31,340 nt of DNA from an uncultured Clostridia bacterium (GTDB lineage: Bacteria; Bacillota; Clostridia; TANB77; CAG-508): the NCBI GenBank assembly GCA_948857205.1, contig CAQPRV010000055.1, positions 1 to 31,340 of the forward strand. Direction: 5' to 3'. Below are positions 24,141 to 31,340 of the stretch, one piece after another (positions within the stretch are counted from its first letter, which is position 1; every line of letters starts with the position of its first letter). A model generated the notes under the pieces. That model did not search any database and was not told the origin of the DNA. It saw only the letters and a program-made list of their open reading frames with translations. The position numbers and the translations under genes were made by a program.

Positions 24141-25013
24141 GTGTTGCTAAAAGATATAAAATTACAGTTTACGAGTAAAATAAAAGTATATGCTTTTGTT
24201 GGACCATCAGGAACAGGAAAAAGTTATAGAGCACAAATGGTAGCAAGTGAAAGAAACATAAATTATATAATAGATGATGGATTATTAATAAAAGAAAATC
24301 AAGTAATTGCTGGAGAATCAGCAAAAAAAGCACCTACAAAAGTAGGAACAGTAAAACATGCTTTATTTTATGAAGAAGAAGAAAAAGAAATTATAATAAA
24401 AGCACTAAGAAAATATAAACCAGAAAGTATTTTAATATTAGGAACATCAGATGGTATGGTACAAAAAATAGCAGCAAATCTAGAACTACCAGAAATATCA
24501 GAAATAATATATATAACAGATGTTGCAACAGAGCAAGAAATGCAAATAGCAAGAAGAATAAGAGTAACAGAAGGAAAACATGTTATACCTGTTCCAACAT
24601 TTGAGATAAAAAAGGACTTTTCAGGTTATTTGTTAGATCCTTTACAAATATTTAAATCAAAAGGAAAAGGGCAAAAACCTTATATTTCTGAGAAGTCAAT
24701 TATTAGGCCGACTTTTAGTTATATGGGAAAATTTACAATTTCAGATGTTGTTTTTAGACAAATCTTAGAATACTTAGCATGTCAAACACCAGAAATATAC
24801 AAAGTTTTAAAAACTCGTGTTGAAAATTATGGTGAAGGTGTGAAACTTTATATGGAAGTAACAATTGTTTATGGATATAATGTAATAAATGGATTAAAAG
24901 GTTTTAAACAAAAATCAAAAAAAGAAATAGAGAAGTTAACTGCTATGAATGTAGTAGAATTAGAAGTAGTAGCCAAAAATATATATGTATCTGAAAACAT
25001 GGAAGAAAAATAA
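24141..25013 (+). CDS. P-loop ATPase fused to an Asp23-like domain, unknown function
   Basis: 290 residues from GTG 24141 (TTG 24144 is also possible), with GAGGA overlapping the end of the peptidase gene and only two bases between the genes. The Walker A motif GPSGTGKSYRAQ is at about 18-29; a Walker B-like strand SILILGTSD is at about 94-102. The last 90 residues (ISDVVFRQILEYLACQ, VKLYMEVTIVYGYNVI, VVELEVVAKNIYV) have the strand-helix pattern of Asp23/Gls24 (DUF322) domains. The combination is seen as a single open frame. It may sense envelope or stress state with ATP, but that is only a guess. It is likely co-transcribed with the peptidase. Confidence 0.6.
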   Translation: MLLKDIKLQFTSKIKVYAFVGPSGTGKSYRAQMVASERNINYIIDDGLLIKENQVIAGESAKKAPTKVGTVKHALFYEEEEKEIIIKALRKYKPESILILGTSDGMVQKIAANLELPEISEIIYITDVATEQEMQIARRIRVTEGKHVIPVPTFEIKKDFSGYLLDPLQIFKSKGKGQKPYISEKSIIRPTFSYMGKFTISDVVFRQILEYLACQTPEIYKVLKTRVENYGEGVKLYMEVTIVYGYNVINGLKGFKQKSKKEIEKLTAMNVVELEVVAKNIYVSENMEEK

Positions 25014-25079
25014 ATCATAAAACAATTAGTTACTAGTAAAGAAAATTTAAATTAATTTAAATAGATATTTTATAAGAAA

Positions 25080-25113
25080 GTCAAGGTTTGAAAAAAAGAG
25101 AAATAACCTTGAC
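25080..25113 (+). terminator. Hairpin between the Asp23-like gene and cmk
   Basis: GTCAAGGTT (25080-25088) and AACCTTGAC (25105-25113) form a perfect nine-base stem, loop 16. The following CCTTATT is only weakly T-rich, so termination is uncertain. Confidence 0.4.
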
Positions 25114-25157
25114 CCTTATTATGAAAATAATATTTAAAAAGATAGGAGATTTTTATA

Positions 25158-25824
25158 ATGAGTTTTGTAGTTGCAATAGATGGACCAGCTGGAGCAGGAA
25201 AAGGCACAGTTGCAGATTTATTAAGTAAAAAAATAGGATTTGTAAATATTGATACAGGTGCAATGTTTAGATGTGTAGCATTAAAAGCCTTAAATAGTAA
25301 AATTGAAAGTAGTGACATAGAAAAAATAAAAGATATGCTAAAAGATATATCAATAGAATTAAAGAATTATGAAGGAAAGCAATTAGTATTATTAGATGGT
25401 ATAGATGTAACAGAAGAAATAAGAACTCCTAAAATAGATAATAATGTTGCAAAATATGCTGCTATAGGATGTGTTAGAGATAAAATAACAATTCTAGAGA
25501 GAAAGATGGGGGAACTTCGGAGATATAGTAATGGAGGGAAGAGATATTGGAACAACAATATTTCCAAATGCAAATGTAAAGATATATTTAGATGCATCAG
25601 TAGAAGAAAGAGCAAGAAGAAGATATAAACAAAATTTAGAAAAAGGAATAAATATGACATATGAAGAGGTATTAGAAAGTATTATACAAAGAAATATTTT
25701 AGAGACACAAAGAGAAATTTCACCACTGAGAAAGGCTGATGATGCAATATATATTGATTGTAGTAACTTAACAATAGAAGAAGTAGTAGATCAAATAGTA
25801 AATATTATAAAAAAAAATAATTAA
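25158..25824 (+). CDS. cmk: Cytidylate kinase, encoded in two frames joined by a +1 shift at CGG 25518
   Basis: ATG 25158 behind AGGAG. It phosphorylates CMP and dCMP for nucleotide and lipid synthesis. Zero frame: P-loop GPAGAGKGT (about 9-17), FVNIDTGAMFR, and RKMGEL before codon 121, CGG. The zero frame then runs on as a non-homologous Lys/Arg/Cys-rich tail to 25628 (156 residues). Skipping C25518 gives Gly and the family sequence DIVMEGRDIGTTIFPNANVK, then DASVEERARRR (lid), to a stop at 25824. The joined product is 221 residues, the normal Cmk length. The invariant GRDIGT needed for CMP binding lies only in the shifted frame, so the zero-frame product alone should be inactive. Upstream GGGGG (25508-25512) is Shine-Dalgarno-like, reminiscent of the prfB frameshift signal. 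Confidence 0.93.
25518..25521 (+). other. CGGA +1 frameshift site in cmk
   Basis: Zero-frame CTT CGG AGA; shifted CTT (C) GGA GAT. The Gly falls at the conserved Gly before VVMDGRDIGT-type sequence in Cmk. CTT before the break and GGGGG five bases before CTT recall the prfB signal. Confidence 0.75.
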
Positions 25825-25904
25825 TTTATTAGCTAAAAATTATTTAATTTTAGTAATTAAAAATAAACATCATAACTAACTTTTAATGATAAGGAGAAAA
25901 TAAA

Positions 25905-26501
25905 TTGAAAGAATTTTTAAAAAAAATAATAAGAGGAATTGTAAAAGGTGCAATGTATTCTTATTGTAAAATAGTATATAGAATGAAGGTAGTAGGAAAA
26001 GAAAACATACCTAAAAATGGGCAAATAATAATTGCTGGAAATCACAGAAGTTTTTTAGATCCACCATTAATAGAAGTAACATGTGGACGTTATACAAGAT
26101 TTTTAGCAAAAGAGGAATTAACTAAAAGCAAATTTTTAGCATTTTTAGGAAATGTTTTTGATGCAATATTAGTAAAAAAAGATTCTAAAGAAGTTAAAGC
26201 TCTAAAAGAATCAATGCAAACACTAAAAAATGGTGACTGTTTAGCATTATTTCCAGAAGGAACAAGAAATGGACTAGAAAAAGGTGAAAAAATAAAGGAT
26301 GGTGTTGGATTTTTTGCAGTAAGAAGCGAAGCGAAAGTAATACCATGTGGAATAAAAGGTGGAAAAAAGGGAGATTGGAAAGTCACTATTACATATGGAG
26401 AACCTCTTGATTTTAGTCAATATAAAGGAAGTAAAGATAAAGAAGTTATAGAAAAAGTTACAAATGAAATAATGGAAAAGATTTTTGAATTAGCCAAATA
26501 A
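25905..26501 (+). CDS. plsC: 1-acyl-sn-glycerol-3-phosphate acyltransferase (PlsC-like)
   Basis: 198 residues from TTG 25905, with AAGGAG nine bases upstream; no better ATG is present. The HX4D catalytic motif is His47-Asp52 in GNHRSFLD, and the phosphate-binding FPEGTRNG is at about 116-123. It makes phosphatidic acid from lysophosphatidate at the membrane. The pairing with cmk, common in Firmicutes, fits a shared role in CDP-linked phospholipid supply. Confidence 0.88.
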   Translation: MKEFLKKIIRGIVKGAMYSYCKIVYRMKVVGKENIPKNGQIIIAGNHRSFLDPPLIEVTCGRYTRFLAKEELTKSKFLAFLGNVFDAILVKKDSKEVKALKESMQTLKNGDCLALFPEGTRNGLEKGEKIKDGVGFFAVRSEAKVIPCGIKGGKKGDWKVTITYGEPLDFSQYKGSKDKEVIEKVTNEIMEKIFELAK

Positions 26502-26519
26502 AAACAGAAAAATTATAAA

Positions 26520-26548
26520 TTGACAAAGTATACTTTTGGTAGTATAAT
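26520..26548 (+). promoter_or_regulatory. Perfect-consensus sigma-A promoter of typA
   Basis: TTGACA (26520-26525), exactly 17 bases, TATAAT (26543-26548). This is the strongest promoter in the window, giving a leader of about 63 bases before typA. Confidence 0.85.
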
Positions 26549-26618
26549 TTTAGGGTGTTTTTAAGAGAAAAGGGGTAAAATTTGTACCTTGAGGATTGAG
26601 GAAGGAATGAGATAAAAA

Positions 26619-28431
26619 ATGAATAACCAAAAAATTAGAAATATAGCAATAATCGCACACGTTGACCATGGAAAAACAACTTTAGTAGATGCATTATTAA
26701 GACAAAGTCATGTATTTAGAGAAAATGAACAAGTACAAGAAAGAGTAATGGATTCAAATGATCAAGAAAAAGAAAGAGGAATAACAATACTAGCTAAAAA
26801 CACATCAGTAATGCATGATGACATAAAAATAAACATAGTAGATACACCAGGACATGCTGATTTTGGGGGAGAAGTAGAAAGGGTTTTAAAAACAGTTGAT
26901 GGTGTTGTACTATTAGTAGATGCTTTTGAAGGAGCTATGCCACAAACAAGAGAAGTATTAAAAAAATCCTTAGCTTTAGGATTAAAGCCAATTGTTGTAA
27001 TAAATAAAATAGATAGACCTGGAGCACAACCAGACAAAGTAGTAGACCAAGTAATAGAACTATTTATAGAACTAGATGCAACAGATGAGCAATTAGAATT
27101 TCCTGTAGTATATGCATCAGCTAAAAATGGAATTGCAAAAATGAATTTAGATGATGAAACAACAGATTTAAGTTGTCTATTTGAAACAATAATAAATACA
27201 ATTAGTGCACCAAACTGTGATGAAGAAGGACCAGCACAAATGTTAGTATCTAACATAGACTATGATGACTATGTTGGAAGAATTGCAGTAGGAAGAGTAG
27301 AAAGAGGTTCTATTAAAGTTGGAATGCCAGTATCAATATGTGGAAAAGAAGATAAAATCACACAAGGAAGAATAGCAAAAGTATATACACATGTTGGATT
27401 AAACAAAGTTGAAGTAGAAGAAGGAAAAGCAGGAGATATTATTGAACTTGCTGGAATTGCAGGTATAAACATCGGTGATACAATTTGTGATTTTAATAAT
27501 CCAGAAAAAATACCATTTGTAGACATTGATGAACCAACAGTATCAATGACAATAAGTGTAAACAATGGGCCATTAGCAGGAAGAGAAGGTCAATTTATCA
27601 CTTCAAGACATATTAGAGATAGATTATTTAAAGAACTAGAAAGAAATGTATCCTTACGAGTTAAAGAAACAGATAGTCCAGATTCTTTTGAAGTATCAGG
27701 AAGAGGGGAATTACATTTATCAGTATTAATAGAAACAATGAGAAGAGAAGGCTTTGAATTATTAGTATCTCGTCCAAAAGTAATAATAAAAGAAATAAAT
27801 GGAGTAAAATCAGAGCCAATAGAAAGATTAGTAGTAAATGTACCAGATGATTGTGTTGGAAATGTAATAGAAAAGTTAGGAAAAAGAAAAGCCGAAATGG
27901 TTAATATGGAACCAGCAGAAGATGGACATACAAAAATTGAATTTAAAATACCAGCTAGAGGCTTAATTGGATATAGAACAGAATTTTTAACAGATACAAA
28001 AGGTGAAGGAACTATGAATCATATATTTGATTCTTATGAGCCATTTAAAGGTGATGTTGTATCAAGAGTTAGAGGAACAATAGTTGCATTTGAAGCTGGA
28101 AAATCAGTAACTTATGGTTTATACAATGCTCAAGATAAAGGAGAATTATTTATACGGACCAGGTGTAGAAGTATATGAAGGAATGATTGTTGGTCTAAAT
28201 TCAAGAGGAGAAGACTTAAGTATAAATGTTTGTAAAGAGAAACATTTAACAAATACAAGAGCATCAGGATCTGATGACGCTTTACGTTTAGTACCACCTA
28301 TACAAATGTCTTTAGAAAAGGCTATAGAATTTATACAAGATGATGAATTAGTAGAAGTAACACCAGAATCAATTCGTTTAAGAAAGAAAATATTAGATAC
28401 TAAGGAAAGAGAAAGAGCAGCAAGAAGATAA
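26619..28431 (+). CDS. typA: Ribosome-associated GTPase TypA/BipA, encoded in two frames joined by a +1 shift at CGG 28155
   Basis: ATG 26619; translation-factor GTPase with G1 AHVDHGKTT, G2 region RGITI, G3 DTPGHADFGGE, G4 NKID and G5 SAK. Domains II, III and V follow. The zero frame reaches codon 513, CGG, and ends at TGA 28176-28178 (519 residues). Skipping C28155 yields FI-G-PGVEVYEGMIVG, an almost invariant TypA stretch (FIGPG.EVYEGM), then the C-terminal domain needed for ribosome binding, ending at 28431. The joined protein is about 603 residues, normal for TypA. AAAGGAG at 28137-28143 precedes the site. TypA acts on ribosome assembly and stress translation, so a decoding-dependent switch in it would be a direct feedback on translation; that idea is inference. 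Confidence 0.95.
28155..28158 (+). other. CGGA +1 frameshift site in typA
   Basis: Zero-frame ATA CGG ACC; shifted ATA (C) GGA CCA. The Gly is the invariant one in FIGPG. The zero frame stops seven codons after the CGG. Confidence 0.78.
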
Positions 28432-28438
28432 GAAAAGA

Positions 28439-28481
28439 AAATAGCAATATTTAAATAATAATATTTTAAATATTGCTATTT
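28439..28481 (+). terminator. Perfect 14-base hairpin after typA
   Basis: Arms 28439-28452 and 28468-28481 (AAATAGCAATATTT and its reverse complement) pair fully with a 15-base loop. AAGTTT follows rather than a long T-run, so termination may be partial. Confidence 0.55.
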
Positions 28482-28580
28482 AAGTTTAAAAAATTAAAGA
28501 AATATAAAAGAGTTTAAAAGCTATGTAATATTTTAAAAAATTAAACAGATTTTATAGTATATAAAGGGAGGAAAGTAAGG

Positions 28581-29171
28581 ATGAGAGAAGAAGAACTTAA
28601 AAAAATAAAACAAAAGGCTTTAGATGAACATATTCCAATTATTATGGATGATACTTTGGAAGTAATTGAAAAATACTTAACGAATTTACAACCTAAAAGG
28701 ATTCTTGAAATTGGTACAGCAGTTGGATATTCAGCTATGTGTTTTTCTACTTTCCTTGCAGAAAATGGGGTAATAGACACAATTGAAAGAGATGAAGAAC
28801 GAGTTAAAGAAGCTAAAAATAATATTAAAAAGGTTGGAGTTGAAAATAAAATAAATATATTTGAAGGTGATGCGGTAGAAATTTTGCCAACTCTAAAGGA
28901 TAAGTATGATGTTGTCTTTATTGATGCAGCTAAAGGAAAGTATCCTTTTTTCTTGAAGGAGTCTTTAAGGTTAATTCAAACTAAAGGAGTTATCTTTGCA
29001 GATAATATCCTGTATAAAGGCTATGTTATGAGTGATTATAATAAACATAAACAACGTACTGCTGTTACAAATTTACGTAAATATATTAAAGAGATTAGTG
29101 AAAATCCTAATTTAGAAACTGAGATTTTAGAAGTTGGTGATGGACTTGCAATTAGTAAATTAAAAGTTTAA
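28581..29171 (+). CDS. SAM-dependent O-methyltransferase, TrmR/YrrM-like (tRNA U34 modification)
   Basis: 196 residues behind GGGAGG. Class I methyltransferase: motif I ILEIGTAVGYSA (about 36-47), acidic strand TIERDEERV (about 64-72), GDAVEILP, and motif IV VVFIDAAKGKY, with the catalytic metal-site residue in FADNILYKG. The length and the DNILYKG motif fit the family-3 O-methyltransferases that include B. subtilis TrmR (YrrM), which makes 5-methoxyuridine at the tRNA wobble position. If so, this gene acts on decoding. Other members methylate small catechol-like compounds, so the substrate is not certain. Confidence 0.75.
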   Translation: MREEELKKIKQKALDEHIPIIMDDTLEVIEKYLTNLQPKRILEIGTAVGYSAMCFSTFLAENGVIDTIERDEERVKEAKNNIKKVGVENKINIFEGDAVEILPTLKDKYDVVFIDAAKGKYPFFLKESLRLIQTKGVIFADNILYKGYVMSDYNKHKQRTAVTNLRKYIKEISENPNLETEILEVGDGLAISKLKV

Positions 29172-29215
29172 AAAAACAAAAAGTTTAGTATTTTAAATAC
29201 GAACTTTTTGTTTTT
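29172..29215. terminator. Bidirectional terminator between the methyltransferase and the convergent minus-strand gene
   Basis: Arms AAAAACAAAAAGTT (29172-29185) and AACTTTTTGTTTTT (29202-29215) pair perfectly, with a further GTATTT/AAATAC stem inside. T-runs lie at the outer end on both strands. Confidence 0.8.
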
Positions 29216-29259
29216 AAAGTTATATTATATCCATTAGTTATTTATAATTATAATTGTTT

Positions 29260-30981
29260 TTAAATAACTAAATCCAATTTTAATTCTTCTTCATTTTTAT
29301 GTTTAGTTAAGTCTCGCAATCTTGCTCCATATCCAGTAATATTTTTTTGTGATACATCTTTTGGTAATCTATTAGTCATTTCGTCATGAGTTTTTATAAT
29401 TTGTAAATTATGTTTCATTAAAGGAGAAAGTTTTTGTTGAGAGTCATTATCCAATGAGGTTATATTATCAATAATAATTTCTAATCTTCTTATTAATATA
29501 TCTCTTAAAACAGTATTAGAATCTTTTTTTCTCAAGACTTCGGAAAATTCTCCTATAATTTTTTTATGATGAAGACTTGCAGTAGTAAAAGATGTATGTC
29601 CAGCACTACATACATCCATATAAGGTGATAGTGCTAATGCAAGAGAAAGAAGATATTCATCAGTGTTCATAATACTTGATTTACGTTTTTCGTATATTTC
29701 TTCTATTTTTTTAGGATTACTTTCTTCATGTTGTTTAGCTATATAGTCTTTTTCGGGAGGACGTTCTGGTAAAATTTTAATTTGATCTTTAATTTTAATA
29801 TGTTTCATCATTTCATAATATTTTGATGATTCTAAGTATTGTTTTCCAATATTAGTTTTAAAGAAGTCTTCTTTTTCTTTATTATTTTTAAATTTTGGTA
29901 GTTCATATATAGAAATTAAGGAATCAGCAGATATATTATCAAGAGCTTTCAAATAGTAAGAAAGCTTATGCTTATCATTAGGATTTACTAATTCGAAGAA
30001 ATATTCAATGTCAATATATTTACCATCCATTCCACTATGATAAGCACTACCTTTTGTAGCAGTATAAAAAGCTTTATTAGATTGTGCTTGCAATTCTTGA
30101 ACATGTCCAAAAGGAGAAAATATATTATAATAAAGTGCTTCAAAACCGTTTGGTTTTTGATTATGTTTATCAAATTTTAAAGTTGTTTGTAAACAGTTTT
30201 TTATTAAAGGATGTTCAAAAACAATTGGAATAGTTTTTTCTAATATAGCAAATTGTAAAGGGTCATATAATCTAGAACGTAAATCATTTAATAAATCAGC
30301 TAATTCAACTAACTGTGAGTCTTTAATCTTAACAGAAAAAGCATCATTCTTGTTTAAGTATTTAAAATCAGTTTTTGCTATTTTATATAAATCATTATAA
30401 GAAGGTTCAGAAATTCTCTCTTTTGTAAAAGCCTTTGGAGTAAGATCTACAATTCGTTTAAGTAAGCTTTGTCTAAGGGTATAATAATATTTAGAATTTG
30501 TTACTATTGGATTTTGTAAGAACTTGTCTACATTCTCAATAAAATTTAAATTTTTATTAGAGTTATCACGCAATTTAGATATCTTTGGATCATTATATAG
30601 TTCTTTGCTTTTACTTGTAGATGGAAGAGAAAAGTTAAAGTCATTAAATATAATTCTAAATCCTGACATATCTTTAGTAGTGGCTAAGGGATCAAAAGGT
30701 GAATTAGTTTTAGAATTAGAAAATTTCATAAATTCTTTAACTATATTATTAATAGCACTTGTATCACTTTTGGTTCTCATATTTAAATGTATTGAAAATT
30801 GTGGGTAATATTCTTTATATACTAAAAAAATTGTAGCAGCTAAATAACATATATATTCTCTATTCTGAAAAGAGTTATTTTCTAAATAAGTATCTAATAT
30901 ATAATGCATTTTTTTATATAAGTCATATTGTTCTGGAAGTGGATATTTGTATTGTTCTTTAAAATTATTTATTTTATCCAT
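29260..30981 (-). CDS. Divergent RelA/SpoT-synthetase-like protein of unknown role
   Basis: 573 residues, ATG at 30981 (minus) behind AGGAG, with its own promoter upstream. The sequence has the order of motifs of the RelA/SpoT (p)ppGpp synthetase fold: RTKSDTS about 69-75 (compare R-x-K-S/T-x-x-S), KDMSGFRII about 103-111 (compare D-x-x-G-x-R), then after an insert of about 165 residues PNGFEALYY about 277-285 (compare NGY-x-S-x-H), VQELQAQSN about 294-302 (compare VE-x-QIRT), and GSAYHSGM about 311-318 (compare G-x-A-x-H). Several normally invariant positions are changed: Phe for Tyr, and Ala-Gln-Ser for Ile-Arg-Thr. The last 250 residues match nothing I know and may be a partner or regulatory domain. 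It could be a small-alarmone synthetase-type toxin or a dead homologue. It stands alone with no visible antitoxin. Confidence 0.55.
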   Translation of the reverse strand: MDKINNFKEQYKYPLPEQYDLYKKMHYILDTYLENNSFQNREYICYLAATIFLVYKEYYPQFSIHLNMRTKSDTSAINNIVKEFMKFSNSKTNSPFDPLATTKDMSGFRIIFNDFNFSLPSTSKSKELYNDPKISKLRDNSNKNLNFIENVDKFLQNPIVTNSKYYYTLRQSLLKRIVDLTPKAFTKERISEPSYNDLYKIAKTDFKYLNKNDAFSVKIKDSQLVELADLLNDLRSRLYDPLQFAILEKTIPIVFEHPLIKNCLQTTLKFDKHNQKPNGFEALYYNIFSPFGHVQELQAQSNKAFYTATKGSAYHSGMDGKYIDIEYFFELVNPNDKHKLSYYLKALDNISADSLISIYELPKFKNNKEKEDFFKTNIGKQYLESSKYYEMMKHIKIKDQIKILPERPPEKDYIAKQHEESNPKKIEEIYEKRKSSIMNTDEYLLSLALALSPYMDVCSAGHTSFTTASLHHKKIIGEFSEVLRKKDSNTVLRDILIRRLEIIIDNITSLDNDSQQKLSPLMKHNLQIIKTHDEMTNRLPKDVSQKNITGYGARLRDLTKHKNEEELKLDLVI

Positions 30982-31340
30982 TGTAATCTCCTAAATTTAT
31001 ATTTTATGTTACTATTATATAATATTTTTTATAAAAAGGCAAATTAGGTAAGAAAATTACATAAGAATAATATTTTTCAGGTTTTAACTTTTTGTAAGTG
31101 AATATTATAGTTCAATAAATAGCTATTGACCTAAGCTACCTAAGTCTTATAAATCTTGATTTTTAGGTTAGATAATTAAATAATGGGAAGCAAAATATTT
31201 AAAATATTTCTTCAAATTCTCGGCTGCCTTACAAATATTAAGAAATTCTAATCATCTAAAATGAGCCTCTTTCACGTTCAAAACTACACTATTATCCATT
31301 TAGAATAAATTACGAATGCGACTGTAGTAGGCATACAAAT
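30982..31340. other. Terminal gene-free stretch with a possible minus-strand gene remnant
   Basis: It holds the promoter of the preceding minus-strand gene at 31014-31042. From 31340 down to about 31150 the minus strand reads coding-like sequence (MDNSVVLNVKEAHFR, LEFLNICKAAENLKKYF) interrupted by stop codons, so it may be a decayed gene or the end of a mobile element. Nothing is securely identified, and the window ends there. Confidence 0.3.
31014..31042 (-). promoter_or_regulatory. Promoter of the RelA/SpoT-like gene
   Basis: On the minus strand, TTGCCT (31037-31042) and a perfect TATAAT (31014-31019) are separated by 17 bases. The start codon of the gene lies about 32 bases past the -10. 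Confidence 0.6.

Noticed and set aside
14817..28431. Reading dnaJ, cmk, typA and the hydrolase as four unrelated pseudogenes, or annotating their second halves as separate genes
   Set aside because: All breaks have one and the same form (extra C before GG), no other damage is seen, the second halves lack ribosome sites, and the joined lengths and motifs are normal. The remaining rival is a systematic assembly error, kept as a refutation test.
31150..31340. Minus-strand coding-like stretch as a transposase
   Set aside because: Interrupted by stops and too short to assign to a family; listed only as a remnant.

Overview
The window is about 31 kb of a very AT-rich chromosome. The gene families (HrcA/CIRCE heat-shock operon, cohesin and dockerin surface proteins, a ChW-repeat cysteine peptidase, an LPXTG-like anchor, strong AGGAGG ribosome sites, consensus sigma-A promoters) point to a low-GC Firmicute, most likely an anaerobic, probably uncultivated gut Clostridium-like lineage. 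The lineage is inferred from gene content only.

Layout. 1-351: tail of a broken transposase. 673-2522: a cohesin-dockerin protein and a cohesin protein with a sortase-type anchor. 2689-5050: two-gene ABC exporter. 5212-5832: iron-sulfur flavoprotein-like reductase. 6149-8790: murI, a DUF5684-like membrane protein, a doubtful small ORF and a GNAT acetyltransferase. 8997-9981: divergent ferritin-like protein and Dps. 10093-15981: heat-shock operon hrcA-grpE-(CYTH)-dnaK-(MazG-like)-dnaJ, with two CIRCE operators and a conspicuous inverted repeat before dnaK. 16218-19277: membrane-anchored alpha/beta hydrolase, condensation-type acyltransferase and a DUF6320-like membrane protein. 19304-21224: rlmN and, convergent, dapB. 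21373-25013: secreted papain-like peptidase with six ChW repeats, then a P-loop/Asp23-like protein. 25158-29171: cmk, plsC, typA and a TrmR-like methyltransferase. 29260-30981 (minus): a divergent RelA/SpoT-synthetase-like protein of unknown role.

Main discovery. Four genes (dnaJ, a lipase-like hydrolase, cmk, typA) are each split by one extra base, always in the same way. The zero frame reaches an in-frame CGG codon. Skipping its C makes the next codon GGN (Gly) and restores a full-length, family-typical protein. I scanned the window by hand for CGG in the coding register of every gene. These four are the only ones found; about twenty other CGG triplets lie in coding DNA but straddle codons. 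CGT (about 18) and CGA (about 8) are used normally as Arg. The pattern suggests that CGG is an unassigned or 'hungry' codon here, passed by +1 frameshifting or quadruplet CGGN decoding to Gly, rather than four independent pseudogenes or random errors.

The DnaJ zinc finger is the clearest case: its four CxxCxGxG motifs are split two and two across the frame break. A plausible basis is loss of tRNA-Arg(CCG): the inosine-bearing tRNA-Arg(ICG) reads CGU, CGC and CGA but not CGG. No tRNA genes lie in this window, so that part cannot be tested here.
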